Notes: a model not told the origin generated them from the sequence alone. A stretch of 64,000 nucleotides of DNA from Acanthochromis polyacanthus (GCF_021347895.1 NC_067123.1:39791571-39855570); one strand, 5' to 3'; numbered from the stretch's first letter, positions 45,676 through 56,460 are shown. Made by a program: numbers and translations.

Positions 45676-46225
45676 TACACCCCCTGTCAAAAGTTTTAGG
45701 ACACTTTCTCATTCAAATAAAGTAGAACCTGTCCCACAACTTTTGACAGGGGGTGTATCTACCAAATTTGGTACACATATGCAGCACATCAGGCTGAACA
45801 AAAAAGTCAGTGACAGCCACATTCCAAACCCAACAGGAAGTGAGCTATTTTGTGTTGAATGTCAGATTTTGCCCATTTTTCATTTTTTTCTAGAGTGAAC
45901 TCCTCCCAGGGGGAAACTCCGATTCACCTCAAATTGGGCCAGTACATACAGGAGGCCTTAATGATCCAAAGTTATTAAAATCTTTTTCCAAAGTCAAAGG
46001 GCGTGTCCGTGGCGGCCTCTGGAATTTTGATCCTTCGCCATGAAATTTCAAATGCTGTGTAAATGCCCTGAACATGCTCCAATCTGCCTGAAACTTTACA
46101 TGTATGATCAGAGTCCTGCCCTGATCACATCCATGTGATGAAATACACCCCCTGTCAAAAGTTGTAGGACAGGTTCTACTTTATTTGAATGAGACAGTGT
46201 CCTAAAACTTTTGACAGGGGGTGTA
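45676..46225. mobile_element. 550-bp element with 82-bp ends that are themselves foldbacks
   Basis: 45676-45757 and 46144-46225 are 82 bp each, reverse complements of one another with only two mismatches. Each is internally palindromic: TACACCCCCTGTCAAAAGTT at one edge and its complement at the other. Edges are TA, as for Tc1/mariner-type insertion. Between them, 386 bp contains CAAATTTGGTACACATATG and CCAACAGGAAGTGAGCTA-type text from a dispersed fish repeat. Either this is one element with compound IR/DR-like termini, or two copies of an 82-bp MITE landed in opposite orientation. Confidence 0.8.
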
Positions 46226-48144
46226 TGTCATTGACTGTTACTCCTAACTTTGGTGTTAGTTCACCCAAATTGGATGTTTTTTTGGAATTTACTTAAGGAC
46301 AAAGTGGCTTTATTATCCTCATCTTCATTTTACTTGAAGAATTCCCAAGAAAATGAATAACATTAGCTCAAATGGAAATAAATGAGAGTTATCCAGTCAA
46401 ACTTGATCACTGTGTTTGACTAGTAATAAAATCTTTTTTGTTTGATTTTTGTTCACAAAAGCCAGCAATTAACTTCACGAGTAAAATATTGTCAAAGCAG
46501 CAAAAATTAAAACTACAAGACAAAACCTGTTAGCCCGCAGAAATGATCTTGAACTTATTGTGCATTTTCAGTTCATCATCTGTTGATTGTTTACTTCAGA
46601 CCGTTGATAATGACGTCACCTGTTGAGTCAGACGATGACAAAGATTAAATTCTGACTTTATGTTCAAGTGACAGTCGTTGCAGATGTGTGAAAATAATAA
46701 ATAGTGGTAATGTTATTGAGCTGAACATACTGGTTTTCTGCCAGAGAAGTTCTGGTTATGTTCAGCCCAAAAGAACAACCAGGACGCCACCTTATGCTCA
46801 CCTTTCTGGCAATTTGAAACAGAACTATTGTGTTTTTTTTAAAGACAAAATCTTGGTCGGACAAACAAACAAGGTGTCCAAAAGCCAACTTTTTCTACTC
46901 AAATGTAGGAATGGCACTGGTTCTGATAGAAATATCAGTCTTCCATTTTAACGTCTTTTTTCCCCTCTGGCCATTTACAAACCTTAAGGGTGTTAAATTG
47001 ATTTGACATTAACTCTGGTGTTGCCTTAACATTGCATCAAGGAGCTATCTGCTATGCAAAGATGTAGTGGAGTAATGGTGGTAGTAATTATCAGAGTTGT
47101 GTTGAAATCTGGCTTCCTGGTTTTATGTTCTGTGCAGGTTAGTGCATGTGTATACCTCCCGTTGAAACTGTTGTTCCTCCCTGCACTTAGACTGACAGCA
47201 TGACCTGTAAAGTTAAATGTACAGTCTGGTGCCCTAATAATCCAAAGAATTGAAAGCATTTTATTGATGTCACATATCTATTTAATACGCACTCGTTTAT
47301 TTCGTGTCAGCCTTTGCTTCTTTTTCTTTACTCATGTCTGCTCTGCTCTGGTCTTTGTGTGTCAGTTTTTGTTCACTTCAGTTTGAAAAATCAAACAGAA
47401 ATGAGTGAAGAAAAGGAGAAGCTGTCTTGTTTTGTGGACTTAAACTACATTAGAATGTATGACCATTAGGCACTAATTCACAACTATTTTATTTGGAAGA
47501 CTGCACATATCAGAAGGCCAGCTTCGCACATGAAAAAAAAACATTTCCCACATGGCACTGTGGATATACATGTGACACAAACAACCAATCACAACGTCCC
47601 AGAGATGCTGCATTCAAGATGCTAAATAAACTAAATAACCAGTGAATATTACAGAAGCGACAGGTGAAGATAAAGTCACCCATTATGACCATTCGTTGTG
47701 TTCTACTGTGCTAGCATGGGCTAACAGTTGTGGCTGGGCTCTTTTTTGTTGGCTCTTTTGTGTAGATGTGCCTGTTTGTTTTGGTTGTTGGTTCTGAATG
47801 TTGCACAGAGAATCCTAGAAGTCACTTCCACCCAAACCATGACTTCCCCCTGACCCATTAGTTTGTGCACCTAAAGCGAGAAAAACTGAGCTTCCCCGGA
47901 GTCGTATTAGAAGTTATTTATTTTCTGTAGCTGTGAAGGGAAAACGCAAACATGAGATGACATTTCGTTTGGTTTCGTGTCATGTGTTGCCACAGAGAGT
48001 CTGCAGAAACACAATGACACACGCAGACAAACCGCGCATTACAGTCCTATTTTACATTCATGGCTGAAGAATCATAACTGACATACAGAGCTGTGTGTTC
48101 TCTCTCCATCTCCTCGTCATTCCCTCAGAAAGACACATGCACAA

Positions 48145-48148
<4 letters not shown>
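46226..48148. other. No supported feature
   Basis: Plain non-coding DNA on both strands. Confidence 0.5.

Positions 48149-48193
<45 letters not shown>
48149..48193 (+). repeat. (GC)2(AC)21 microsatellite
   Basis: A short GCGC block is followed by about 21 AC units. Shorter AC tracts recur at 48330-48360. Open frames of CVCVC or HTHTH type across it are artefacts. Confidence 0.95.
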
Positions 48194-48197
<4 letters not shown>

Positions 48198-49142
48198 CTG
48201 AAACCCACATCTCCTCCCTCCCTCCCCCACCGTCCTCATTGCTGCTCGTCTCCTCTTTTCTCTCTGATGGAGTCGAGCTCAGAGGGGCGCTGGGTCTCCT
48301 GCTGGCTTTCATCAGGCAAGGCATCGCGAACACACACACAGAGACACGCACACACACACGCTTCAAGAGCGTGTCCCATGCACAAGTTTATTGAGGATGC
48401 ACACAAACATGTAACACACACCGTCAGGTTTCCATCACTTCCATTGACATTACATTGATTTGCACTGATTCAATGTAGATTCGCTATAATCCTAATTCAA
48501 TCTTAATTTAATTTGAATTTAAACATAAAATTTAATGATACATATTGATGTTCGGGGGCTTTTTGTCATCCAAAGCAAGTCAAATCCCCACTCACACACA
48601 TTTATGTCCCCACAATACGAGTAAAACTCCACATCCTCCCTCCTTGCCCTCCTGCAGATGCCAATATTAAGTCAGCCAGCTCCGACTTTATTACCACACC
48701 ATGAGATCAGATTAAAGGAACTTTATTGTCCTTCCTTCTTCAAGGTCCTTAAAGTCCTGATCTCAGTCAGACTTTGCATATTTAAAGCATCAGCTATGAA
48801 TCAAAAAATGACAGCAGTGCACCTAAATAAAGGCCTCACGGAAGCAGACAGGCTTCAGTCATTATGAAGGAAGACTCAGCTGAAGAAGTAAGACGTGATG
48901 CTGAACGCAGCCAGGAACAAAATGCTCATTGGGCAAACAGAACAATGAAATAATTTTGCATGCATCTTGCTGCTTTTGTTTGTAGAAGAATTTGCGATGT
49001 TTTAATGATTGAGAACGCCGTCAGCAAAAATATGGAGCTATATTTTAACAAATACACTCAAAGAAATTTTTTTGATCAACTTATGAGTTGTTTGAATTGA
49101 TAAAACTTGAATCATTTTCTTCTTGTTAAGTGACCAGTTTGC
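48194..49142. other. No supported feature
   Basis: Non-coding. ACACTCAAAGAAATTTTTTTG near 49052 resembles the terminus of an AT-rich miniature element, into which the hAT element below may have inserted, but this is uncertain. Confidence 0.35.
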
Positions 49143-49150
49143 ATGGCTAC

Positions 49151-49418
49151 CAGGGCCGGCCGCTGGCATAAACACTCTATCCCGTTGTTTATAGCCACAT
49201 CCACTAGAGGGGGCCACACCACAATAAGTGTGTGATTCGCATTTTGTCCCTGTCTCGGATACATTTAAAAAAATATATATATTTGCTGTTAATCATGTGC
49301 ATGTGTGTTTTAACCCAATTACAAGCTGTGCACGTGATTTGGTAGTTGCCCTGTGCATGTTTTGGGGCCACAAAAAAAAATCTTGCTTAGGGCCATCAAA
49401 GTCCTAGGGCCGGCCCTG
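49151..49418. mobile_element. Non-autonomous hAT element (268 bp), TSD ATGGCTAC
   Basis: It begins CAGGGCCGGCC and ends GGCCGGCCCTG, a perfect 11-bp inverted pair with hAT-type CAG(G)G termini. It is flanked by an exact 8-bp duplication ATGGCTAC (49143-49150 and 49419-49426). The interior has no transposase coding capacity. The 8-bp TSD and terminal sequence place it in the hAT superfamily with high confidence. Confidence 0.95.
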
Positions 49419-49877
49419 ATGGCTACAACAGATTTCAGGACAATTGAGGTTCCCAGTTTTCAAAGTATTTGCTTTGCCGAAACGCAGAACATGATTTTGT
49501 CATTAGACTTACATTTTTCCCCCTTTTCTGTAACCCTACTCGAAGCAAACAGCGGGTGAACTGAAGCAGAAAAATTTACATTAAAGTCATGATGTGAGAC
49601 ATACAACACTAAAAGAGCAGTAAATCCCAATTTTCCCCACTTTGGCTATCGTTAGAAAGCCAGCAGAAAGGCACAATGTATGATTTCAAGTTGATAGAAT
49701 CCACAAATGTGAACTGCCATCTTTAAAAAAAACAAAAACTGATGATTTGAAACACCCCTATACTTCAGCTAAATACACTTTCTTTCCAGCATACTTTAGT
49801 TGATGCAGCTCAGATGGTTCTGACATTTTTTGCGATCCAAACTCTAGGATCAGCTGGATGCAGCAACAATAACCAGA

Positions 49878-50554
49878 TGTTATTGGTTCAGGTGAAGGAG
49901 TTTATTGCGGAGTAGCAAAGTAACATAAAAAACAGTGATAACACAAAGAAATAAGGGCTGGCGGATGCTGTTAAATCAAAGAACCAAATAAAACCAAACG
50001 AAGGCTAACGGAGTTCACAAACAGAACTAAACTCCGTAGCCAAACCAAAACACAGCAGCAACACCCAACACAACAGAAACTATACACACAGTGTACAGAA
50101 CTAACTAAACTAAACGGATGCCTCTAAACAGACAAAGGCTCAAGTTACGAAACAGCTTCTTTCTAAAGTTGGCAGACTGCTAACAGGAGCCACAGTCTCC
50201 ATTAAAACTGGAAGCTCCACATGGAATCAGCAGCCGCCAACAGAAGTTCTAATTGTCTGTTGTCACCCCTCACTACCCCTACAGAACACAGCACAAACCA
50301 CTAAGAGGTACCAGCACAAACTGGTTCCATCAAACCAGCAGAAAGGGGTCTTGGCTGCAGATATATACTCATGTGCAGTGATTGCTGGGATGTTGCGGGA
50401 GGAGGAGTTGTGGTGGTGAACCAATCCGGTGGATCAGGAGGAGTGGAGGACCAGGGAGGAGGTCTGAAGCTCCAGGATAATCACTCCTCATGAGCACCAG
50501 GTGAGATCTGGAGCTCCGTCTTCAGCCAGCTGGAATCAATCACAGCTCCAAACA
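49878..50554 (-). mobile_element. Solo LTR (677 bp), minus orientation, TSD CAGA
   Basis: The ends are TGTTATTGG... and ...CCAAACA on the plus strand (TGTT..AACA when read on the minus strand), with CAGA at 49874-49877 and 50555-50558. On the minus strand a TATA-like TATATAT lies at about 50361-50367. A poly(A) signal AATAAA (complement of 49901-49906) lies about 25 bp before the 3' end. No internal coding region remains. The long R-like segment lacks a meaningful frame. Confidence 0.75.
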
Positions 50555-50741
50555 CAGATACCAGCGGCCGTTATGCATTATGTGCTGAGAATCATTGCTC
50601 CATCAGGAAACCTCTTCTAGGGGTTTGGACTGAACGTGATTCAGCTCCTTCTCGCTTCATTTACTCTAGAAATAAATTTGAGAACACACTTAAAAAAAAT
50701 ACTCATCCACGCTGCAAGAAAATATCTCCTCTCGTACAGAT

Positions 50742-51150
50742 GTCTGTGTAGGTTCTCATTCATCCAGGTCATGGCTATCCAAAGTAGTTTAAATCAATCA
50801 GGTGGACTTTAAGAAAGTTCCTTAAAGACGTTTCACCTCTCATCCAAGAGGCTTCTTCAGCTCTGGTGGTGGTTGGTGTTGCCTCAGGTTTTAAACCTCT
50901 GAGGTGTGTCCTGGGCACACCAACCACCACCAGAACTGAAGAAGCCTTTTGGATTAGAGGTGAAACGTCTTCAAGGAACTTTCTCAACCCATAAGAACCC
51001 ACGGTGACACCAGTGTAACAGGCACTTTGAGTGCCCCAGTCTCTTCCTATAAAGTCTTATGTCTGACCTTAACTTATTAAGTCCTTTAAGGAAAAATGGA
51101 TTTGGGTTCTTATGGGTTAAAGTCCAGTGGATTGATTTAAACTACTTTGG
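50742..51150. mobile_element. Penelope-like inverted-repeat relic, flanked by 19-bp direct repeats
   Basis: The word ATCTCCTCTCGTACAGATG occurs at 50723-50741 and 51151-51169. Between them, the left arm (CCAAAGTAGTTTAAATCAATC, ..GACTTTAAGAAAGTTCC, ..GACGTTTCACCTCTCATCC, ..AGGCTTCTTCAG) is repeated in inverse on the right (CTGAAGAAGCC, ..GAGGTGAAACGTCTTC, ..GATTGATTTAAACTACTTTGG). The arms surround CCACCACCAG-type text. The right arm is split by a 131-bp MITE. Long variable duplications and inverted terminal segments suit a Penelope-like retroelement remnant. That name rests on recall of similar fish sequences; no reverse transcriptase or GIY-YIG coding remains. Confidence 0.6.
50987..51117. 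mobile_element. 131-bp MITE nested in the right arm
   Basis: Perfect 14-bp TIRs, ACCCATAAGAACCC and its complement, lie at 50987-51000 and 51104-51117. Comparison with the uninterrupted left arm (GGAACTTTCTTAAAGTCC when inverted) shows exactly where it landed. The right flank is TA and the left CA, consistent with a TA duplication whose left copy has mutated, hence Tc1/mariner-type insertion. Confidence 0.8.
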
Positions 51151-51169
51151 ATCTCCTCTCGTACAGATG

Positions 51170-52169
51170 GCACTGAACAGGTTTTTTTCTGTAACTGAAG
51201 GATGACACCACTTCAGCAGTGTTCTTCATTACTATGGACATACCAGCAGTGAAGTGGTTTACTTCAGTACAGATTGAAGTTACAGATGTTTCCCTTTTTC
51301 TGACTTCATTCTGTTTACTCCATGACATTTGTCCAACAAAGTTACTTTGCACATTTACGTTTTACCTGAAAAACATCCGTTTATAAAACGTGAGGCATTG
51401 CCACAGATTCTCCTCCCAAAAATATAAGAAAGCAGCTTCACATCCAGCAACATGAACGTTCAACACTAATATCAGTCTGTTATATGGAACCAAATGTTTA
51501 CTAATGCAGCACTGAAACCTTTTGAATTCTTGATTACTTTGGATTTGAATGCGTAACTTCTACTTAAGATTATCTTCAAGCGCTGGAACCTGCTCACTGT
51601 AATCTGCTTTATGTTTTGACCAAAATAACCCAAGCAGACCTTCAAATATGTATCAATCCACTGCTCAAAGTAGTTCTCAACTAATGTGCTGTTGCTCTCT
51701 TCTCACTAAATTACTCAAACTTTTAGAAAATACAACAATATACGTGAGAGTTTTTGAGTCTGCTCTGAAAGCCTGCAGACAGTGTAGGAGGCGGAAAATG
51801 CAGGTTTGGTGGTTTAAAGGGATTTTGTAGAGAAAATCACAATATCAAAGATATAATATCAGAACTCCACCGACAAACCCAACAGTTGATGACCTTTCTA
51901 TTTCACATGTCTGTTTCCTACGTGGAAAAGCATGTTTTTCTGAGGCATAAAGAGTTATTTTGTGCTATAGATCTAAATAAACAGAATGCAGCAGGAAAAA
52001 TATCAACATAAAAAGTCTCAAAGGAGACATCAAAGCTGCACACATGCCATATATCACCTTATAATATTTCTAAATCTTAAATGTGAGTCCCAGATGTGTG
52101 CAATTAAGTTCTGTATTCTGTAAAAGTCTGGTCATGTGTAACAGGTGAAATATGGCAGAACTGGTCTGA
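51170..52169. other. No supported gene; imperfect hairpin at 51195-51280
   Basis: AACTGAAGGATGACACCACTTC and, inverted, GAAGTGGTTTACTTCAGT form a long imperfect hairpin. Otherwise plain non-coding DNA. Confidence 0.45.
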
Positions 52170-52183
52170 CGCACACACGCGCG

Positions 52184-52270
<87 letters not shown>
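52170..52270 (+). repeat. (CG)n(CA)n compound microsatellite
   Basis: GCACACACGC is followed by about seven GC/CG units and then about 40 CA units without interruption. Alternating purine-pyrimidine DNA of this length and CG content is a strong Z-DNA former. Confidence 0.97.
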
Positions 52271-52273
<3 letters not shown>

Positions 52274-52964
52274 TGAGACCTAATGGCTTCTGACAGCACA
52301 GTGGAGTTGTCATCACGGTTGCGGCGCTGCAGTAACACTAATCTGGATCGCGGCTTCCCGTCTCGTTCTCCCTTCATTATAGCTCACCTGAGCCCAGTCC
52401 AGCCCGCTCCATTGGATTTCTGTCCCTTCCACTCTGTCGGCTCTCTTGCAGTCCGGTACGGCACACTCAGTCCAGCCCAGAGTTAAAAAAAGAGACGCGA
52501 CAGCTGGCCAGTAATTACACTACCGGCAATGGTAATGTGATTTATTAGGTCAAGCTGAAGCAGTGAATAAGTCACTCAGGCAGGTGGTCAGGAAGTCAGT
52601 ACGGGGTTGGATTCTCCTCTGCCTTCAAAATCTCACTGCATCTGGCACCCTCTAGTGGACGGACTGGTGAAGTGTGGCTTGTGTGTCAGTGCTGGAACTG
52701 TCCAGAAATACAGTATGCCTAATATGCTGCCTTTAGGAGACATCAGTCAATAAGTCAAACAAAGCTGCAACCGCTAACTGCAGGATGCATGTTTTTCTTC
52801 TTTTCTGAAATCAAAATGTTTATAAAATCAGCTCAAAAAGGCCCACTTTTGATGTTATTGCTACCAGTGGTGAAAGAAGTGTTGAGATCCTTTGGAAAGT
52901 AATAAAAGAAGAAGTAAAATACCAATAAAACAAAGGAATTACCAGGAAAATGTAGTTAAAAAAC
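52271..52964. other. No supported feature
   Basis: 52283-52486 opens a 67-codon frame without motifs. The sequence is locally GC-richer but has no recognised promoter motif. Confidence 0.4.
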
Positions 52965-53467
52965 GTCTGCACAGTGGCTCGGTGGTTAGCACGTTTACCT
53001 TACAGCTCAGGGATTTGGGGGTTTTGGGGAAATAAACACTAAATTTTCTGCATTTCGATGACCTTTTAGGCACCAGTTTGTGCCTTTTCTGTATCAGTTA
53101 ATGGAGGATCTTTCTTTATTTGTGTAAAGGCAACAATTCAAAATATAGGAATCTAGATGGATCTAATTACATTTTCCAGAATACATTCAGGTGTATGAGC
53201 TCAACTTTAAGACAACAGCATTGAGGAAAAAAGAAAAATAAGAAAAAAACACACCCATAGCAGGCATTGATGTGTCCATAAGCAGTGTTTCAGTTTAGTT
53301 TTTTCTTTTCTTTTAAAAATAAAGGTCTTCTCATTCTTTCACATCCCCGGTTCGTGTCCCGGCCCTCCTGGGATCTTTCTGCATGAAGTTTGCATGTTCT
53401 CTCTGTGCACACGTGGGCTTTCTTCGGGTGAGGATTAAGCGGTGTATAGATAATAGATGGATGGATG
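52965..53467 (+). repeat. SINE split by ~330 bp
   Basis: The SINE head (GTCTGCACAGTGGCTCGGTGG, then TTAGCACGTTTACCTTACAG) lies at 52965-53010. The rest (ATCCCCGGTTCGTGTCCCGG, GGGATCTTTCTGCATGAAG, then GCGGTGTATAGATAATAGATGG) lies at 53343-53467. The 332 bp in between belong to neither part and show no obvious TIRs. The body also has an internal deletion, joining TTTCTTCGGGTG directly to AGGATTAAGCGG. Confidence 0.75.
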
Positions 53468-54350
53468 TCGTTAAAATAATAAAGTAAAAGTCCTAGTTTG
53501 TTCCCTCTGACTGATCTATTCCTATATAAGCCATCATCACATTATCAGTGAAGCATCAGTGTATCAGCAGCTTGTTTCTGTTGCAGCTGCTGCAGCTTTG
53601 ACAGTTTGAACTGCTTTATATCTAGTTTTAAATGCATCGACAGCAGCTAAATCCTAAGAATGCAAACATGATTAATGGGAAAGTAAGGAGGAAAAAAAAC
53701 AACAATTCAGTTTTGTTACACAAATCTGTTTTCACTTTTCTCCAGCCTTTGATTTTTGGTGGTCTGCAGATGGTCCAGAACCAGCAGCTTGTCAAGTGGG
53801 GCCTAGTTATTTGAGATCCCAGGAGCAACCACCACCTAAATACAAGCTTTAAGCAAACCAATGAAAAGTTAAAATGAGAAACTATATAAGTTAACCACAT
53901 GATTATGCTTATGCTTGATGCAAGAATGATTTTGATAGGCTGATATATATTCTGGAAATGATGATTGCTATAGAAGAGAATGATTTAAAATAAGTTATTT
54001 GATCATGCTAAGAAAAATGATTTAAAGAAGTGATTCAGTGTAACTGAGTGAGTTTTGAATGGAAGTAATCTGTGCTGTTCTGAGCTGTATGCAGACAGGA
54101 TGGGAAAAGCAGAAGTCTCCTCAGAAATGAGGAACTTGGAGTTTCCACAGGATGACAGGATGGGCTCAGGCCTACATTGTCATGACAACTGAAGTGTGTG
54201 TAACAAGTGGATGTGTTAACAGAAAAGATGGAAAGAATGATGTATGCGTGATAGGAAGAAGGTTGTGTCTTAAACCTATGAATTAATTACCTGGGCGTAC
54301 CTATTAGTTAGAATTGTGTGTGAAAATGTGTATGTGCTAAGCTGAAGTCG
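53468..54350. other. No supported gene; possible U3 of an LTR
   Basis: Non-coding. If the TATA-AATAAA pair downstream belongs to an LTR, its upstream regulatory part should lie here, but no TG...CA ends with a duplication could be matched. Confidence 0.35.
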
Positions 54351-55145
54351 AGCTAGGGTATAAAACCCAGAGACAGAGACACTGAATTTGGAGTTCTCCC
54401 CTGGAGGGGGGAGATGCTGCTCGCCGGAGCTGCCGGGGAGCATCGCCAGAGTTCTGAAGAATCATCACCGGACCCTTTTGCCCAAGAGACGTGAAGACAA
54501 CGCAGGACTTAGGCTCCAGAGTTCGCTGAGAACATCGTTGGAGGCAAAGTCTTTGTCTGACTTTGTTCAACAAGCGAAGACCACACTTTGCCAGACAGAG
54601 AGTCCTGAGAGGTCTGCAGTTGTCCAAAGAGATGAAGAGAGGCAAGCACCCATGGCATCCAGAGAGGCACAGGAGGCAGCAGCAGAGGGCTGCTCCACTC
54701 CAGGGGCTGGAAGACCCAGTGACCCACCACAGCCTGATGAGACGGGGGCTTTCCACCACCACCATCCGACTGAGAAGACAGCTGAGACGCCCGCACTTGT
54801 GTTCCAGCTGCTACTAAAGATAACTGCCAGACCAACGATTGGCTATCGGGACCTCTCCACTCCCCCTGCCTATGAAGAACACCCTCTGCCCACAAAGAAG
54901 ACTTCGTACCGAGTCTGCTGGTCCACGGAGGAGTTCAACTAGATGCAGGTCAAGACCGGGCGTGGCAGCTAAGGCCTGGCTGTCCGCTCTCTCTCCTAAA
55001 TTTACTAATTAGAGAAGATTCTTAGGTACGCTCAGCTTAGTTTAGTTTAGTTAGAAATAATCAGAAATAATTAAATTGTTTAATCATGAATTAATGCTGT
55101 GCCCCTGCTAATAATTGCTTAATAAAACGCTATATTGCATTTAAA
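54351..55145 (+). mobile_element. LTR-like promoter-to-poly(A) segment with a 184-codon frame
   Basis: GGTATAAAACCC at 54357-54368 is a strong TATA box, followed 20-30 bp later by CTGAATTTGG. A poly(A) signal AATAAAAC lies at 55122. Between them ATG at 54388 opens 184 codons to a stop at 54940-54942. The protein begins MEFSPGGGRCCSPELPGSIA, is rich in Q, E, P and S, has an HHHH run, and matches no family I know. The layout suits the R/U5 of a long LTR or a small promoter-driven transcript. Ends and target duplication could not be found. Confidence 0.35.
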
Positions 55146-55609
55146 GAGAAGTCTAATGAAATGATTAAGATTCACCTATTCTGCATAGTGGTAAAAAGTT
55201 AAGTTGATTGTGTGCATTAAATCTAATGGTTCTTAAAGGTTACTTTAATCCAACTAGTTATTTAAACATTACCCCTGAGGTTAGTTTTCCAAACCTCTAA
55301 AACGAACCTAGGAATATCAACAAGTGCCACAGTTTTAAGAGGAAAGCTGTCGTTAACAAACGTGGTCAATAAATCAATTCTACTACTTAGGAGGGCTGCT
55401 TAGTAAGAGAGTATTTATTGGAGTAAGAGGGGTAAGACGTTTGGAAGAAGACAGTTAGGACCTAGGCGAGTATTCCTCGACACCAGCTTAATTATTCTGC
55501 TGAAACCTGTTAGGTGGAATACTAATAGGCAGATAGAATCTAACCCTTTAAACGGAGAGCTGGTCCTGATTTAACCTGAGGCAAGGGTTAAAGAAGGCTA
55601 TACTGAACG
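55146..55609. other. No supported feature
   Basis: AT-rich text without coding potential. It could be the remainder of the LTR-like element before the LINE begins. Confidence 0.35.
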
Positions 55610-56200
55610 ACAAGCTCCAGCAGATATGAGCAGATCAGATCACCGACTACCTGTTCAGGTTAGAGCAGGCTTTTAGGTGCTGCTGCCAGCGTACAAAACT
55701 GTAAATGGGATTACCTCATCATACCTGTCCAATTTGGTGAGCCCGTATGTCCTTGTCGTTGTTTCTCTCTCTGGTGTCCATGATGTGCAGGTGAAGGAGA
55801 AATGGAGCCGGCCGATTGAATCCTCCTTGCTGGACAATGACCAGCAATCAGGTTTTATAGGTTTTCAACATATAGGAGGGGTTAAAACAGATCAGATACC
55901 ACATCCTCACTCGTGTTTTGCGTTCCCAGAGGACCCAAAGGTCCATAAAAAGACAGTTGGGGAACGGGCTTTTTTCCCCCCGTGCACTGACTTTATGGAA
56001 CCTGTTTGGCATCTTCCACTGCTGGATTTCAAGCAAAGCTGGAGACCCCCTGGTTTACTGCTACATATGAGTCTTAAATGATTTCTTTTACTGATGTCCT
56101 TTCAATTGTTTCAGTATGTTTGTGAATTTCTGATGCTTTTATTGTTTTTATCTATGTACAGCACTTTGACTGACAGCATTGTTAAGAAATTTATCGTTTT
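55610..56200 (+). mobile_element. LINE 3' fragment (reverse-transcriptase ORF end and tail)
   Basis: At 55645-55740 the plus frame reads LPVQVRAGF, a stop, then VLLPAYKTVNGITSSYLSNL. This is the (W)LPV..RxxFKVLLLxYKxLNGxxPxYLSxLLxPY signature found near the end of many fish LINE ORF2 proteins. Further on, GERAFFPPCTDFMEPVWHLP corresponds to the GxRAFxxxxPxLWNxLP motif. The tail includes TTTATCTATGTACAGCACTT (56147-56166), a typical LINE 3' word. Several stops and substitutions make it a relic. Confidence 0.75.
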
Positions 56201-56254
56201 CATTCATTTTGGACAACAATGTGCTTCTAGCTTTGCTGCGACATTTTTGCTCCA

Positions 56255-56460
56255 TAAATTGGTTTCCCCAGGTTCACGTGAAGGAGCTTCACTGGTCTGC
56301 ACAGAAACCTGACCTCAGCCTCATCCATCACCTGTGGAATGAACCAGAACGCCTCCGTTAAGCCAGACCTCATCATCCCAGGCCGGTGTCAGACCTCACT
56401 AGTGCACGTGTGCCTTAATGGGATCAAACCCCTGCGGACGGGTTCAAACTTTAAGATGGA
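56255..56460 (+). pseudogene. Tc1-like transposase C-terminal fragment
   Basis: The frame at 56281-56358 reads LHWSAQKPDLSLIHHLWNEP, equivalent to the W..QSPDLNPIEHLWDEL motif that carries the last catalytic residue. The catalytic glutamate is replaced by histidine (IHH for IEH). Further text (AGACCTCATCATCCCAG, GTGTCAGACCTCACTAG) follows the DNA of a familiar fish Tc1 family. This differs from the family at 23183. No terminal repeat was found. Confidence 0.7.

Noticed and set aside
50797..50862. Possible hammerhead ribozyme in the Penelope-like arms (GGATGAG..GTGAAACGTC on the minus strand)
   Set aside because: The GAAAC box and a GATGAG word are present, but the core CUGAUGA is degenerate and no proper stem II lies between the boxes. 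I do not claim a ribozyme.
52070..52316. CVCVC/HTHTH peptides over CA repeats (also 48058-48458, 14021-14203)
   Set aside because: Direct translations of dinucleotide repeats.
55677..56081. 134-codon frame as an intact host protein
   Set aside because: YKTVNG..YLSNL and GERAF motifs identify it as the decayed end of a LINE ORF with an upstream in-frame stop.
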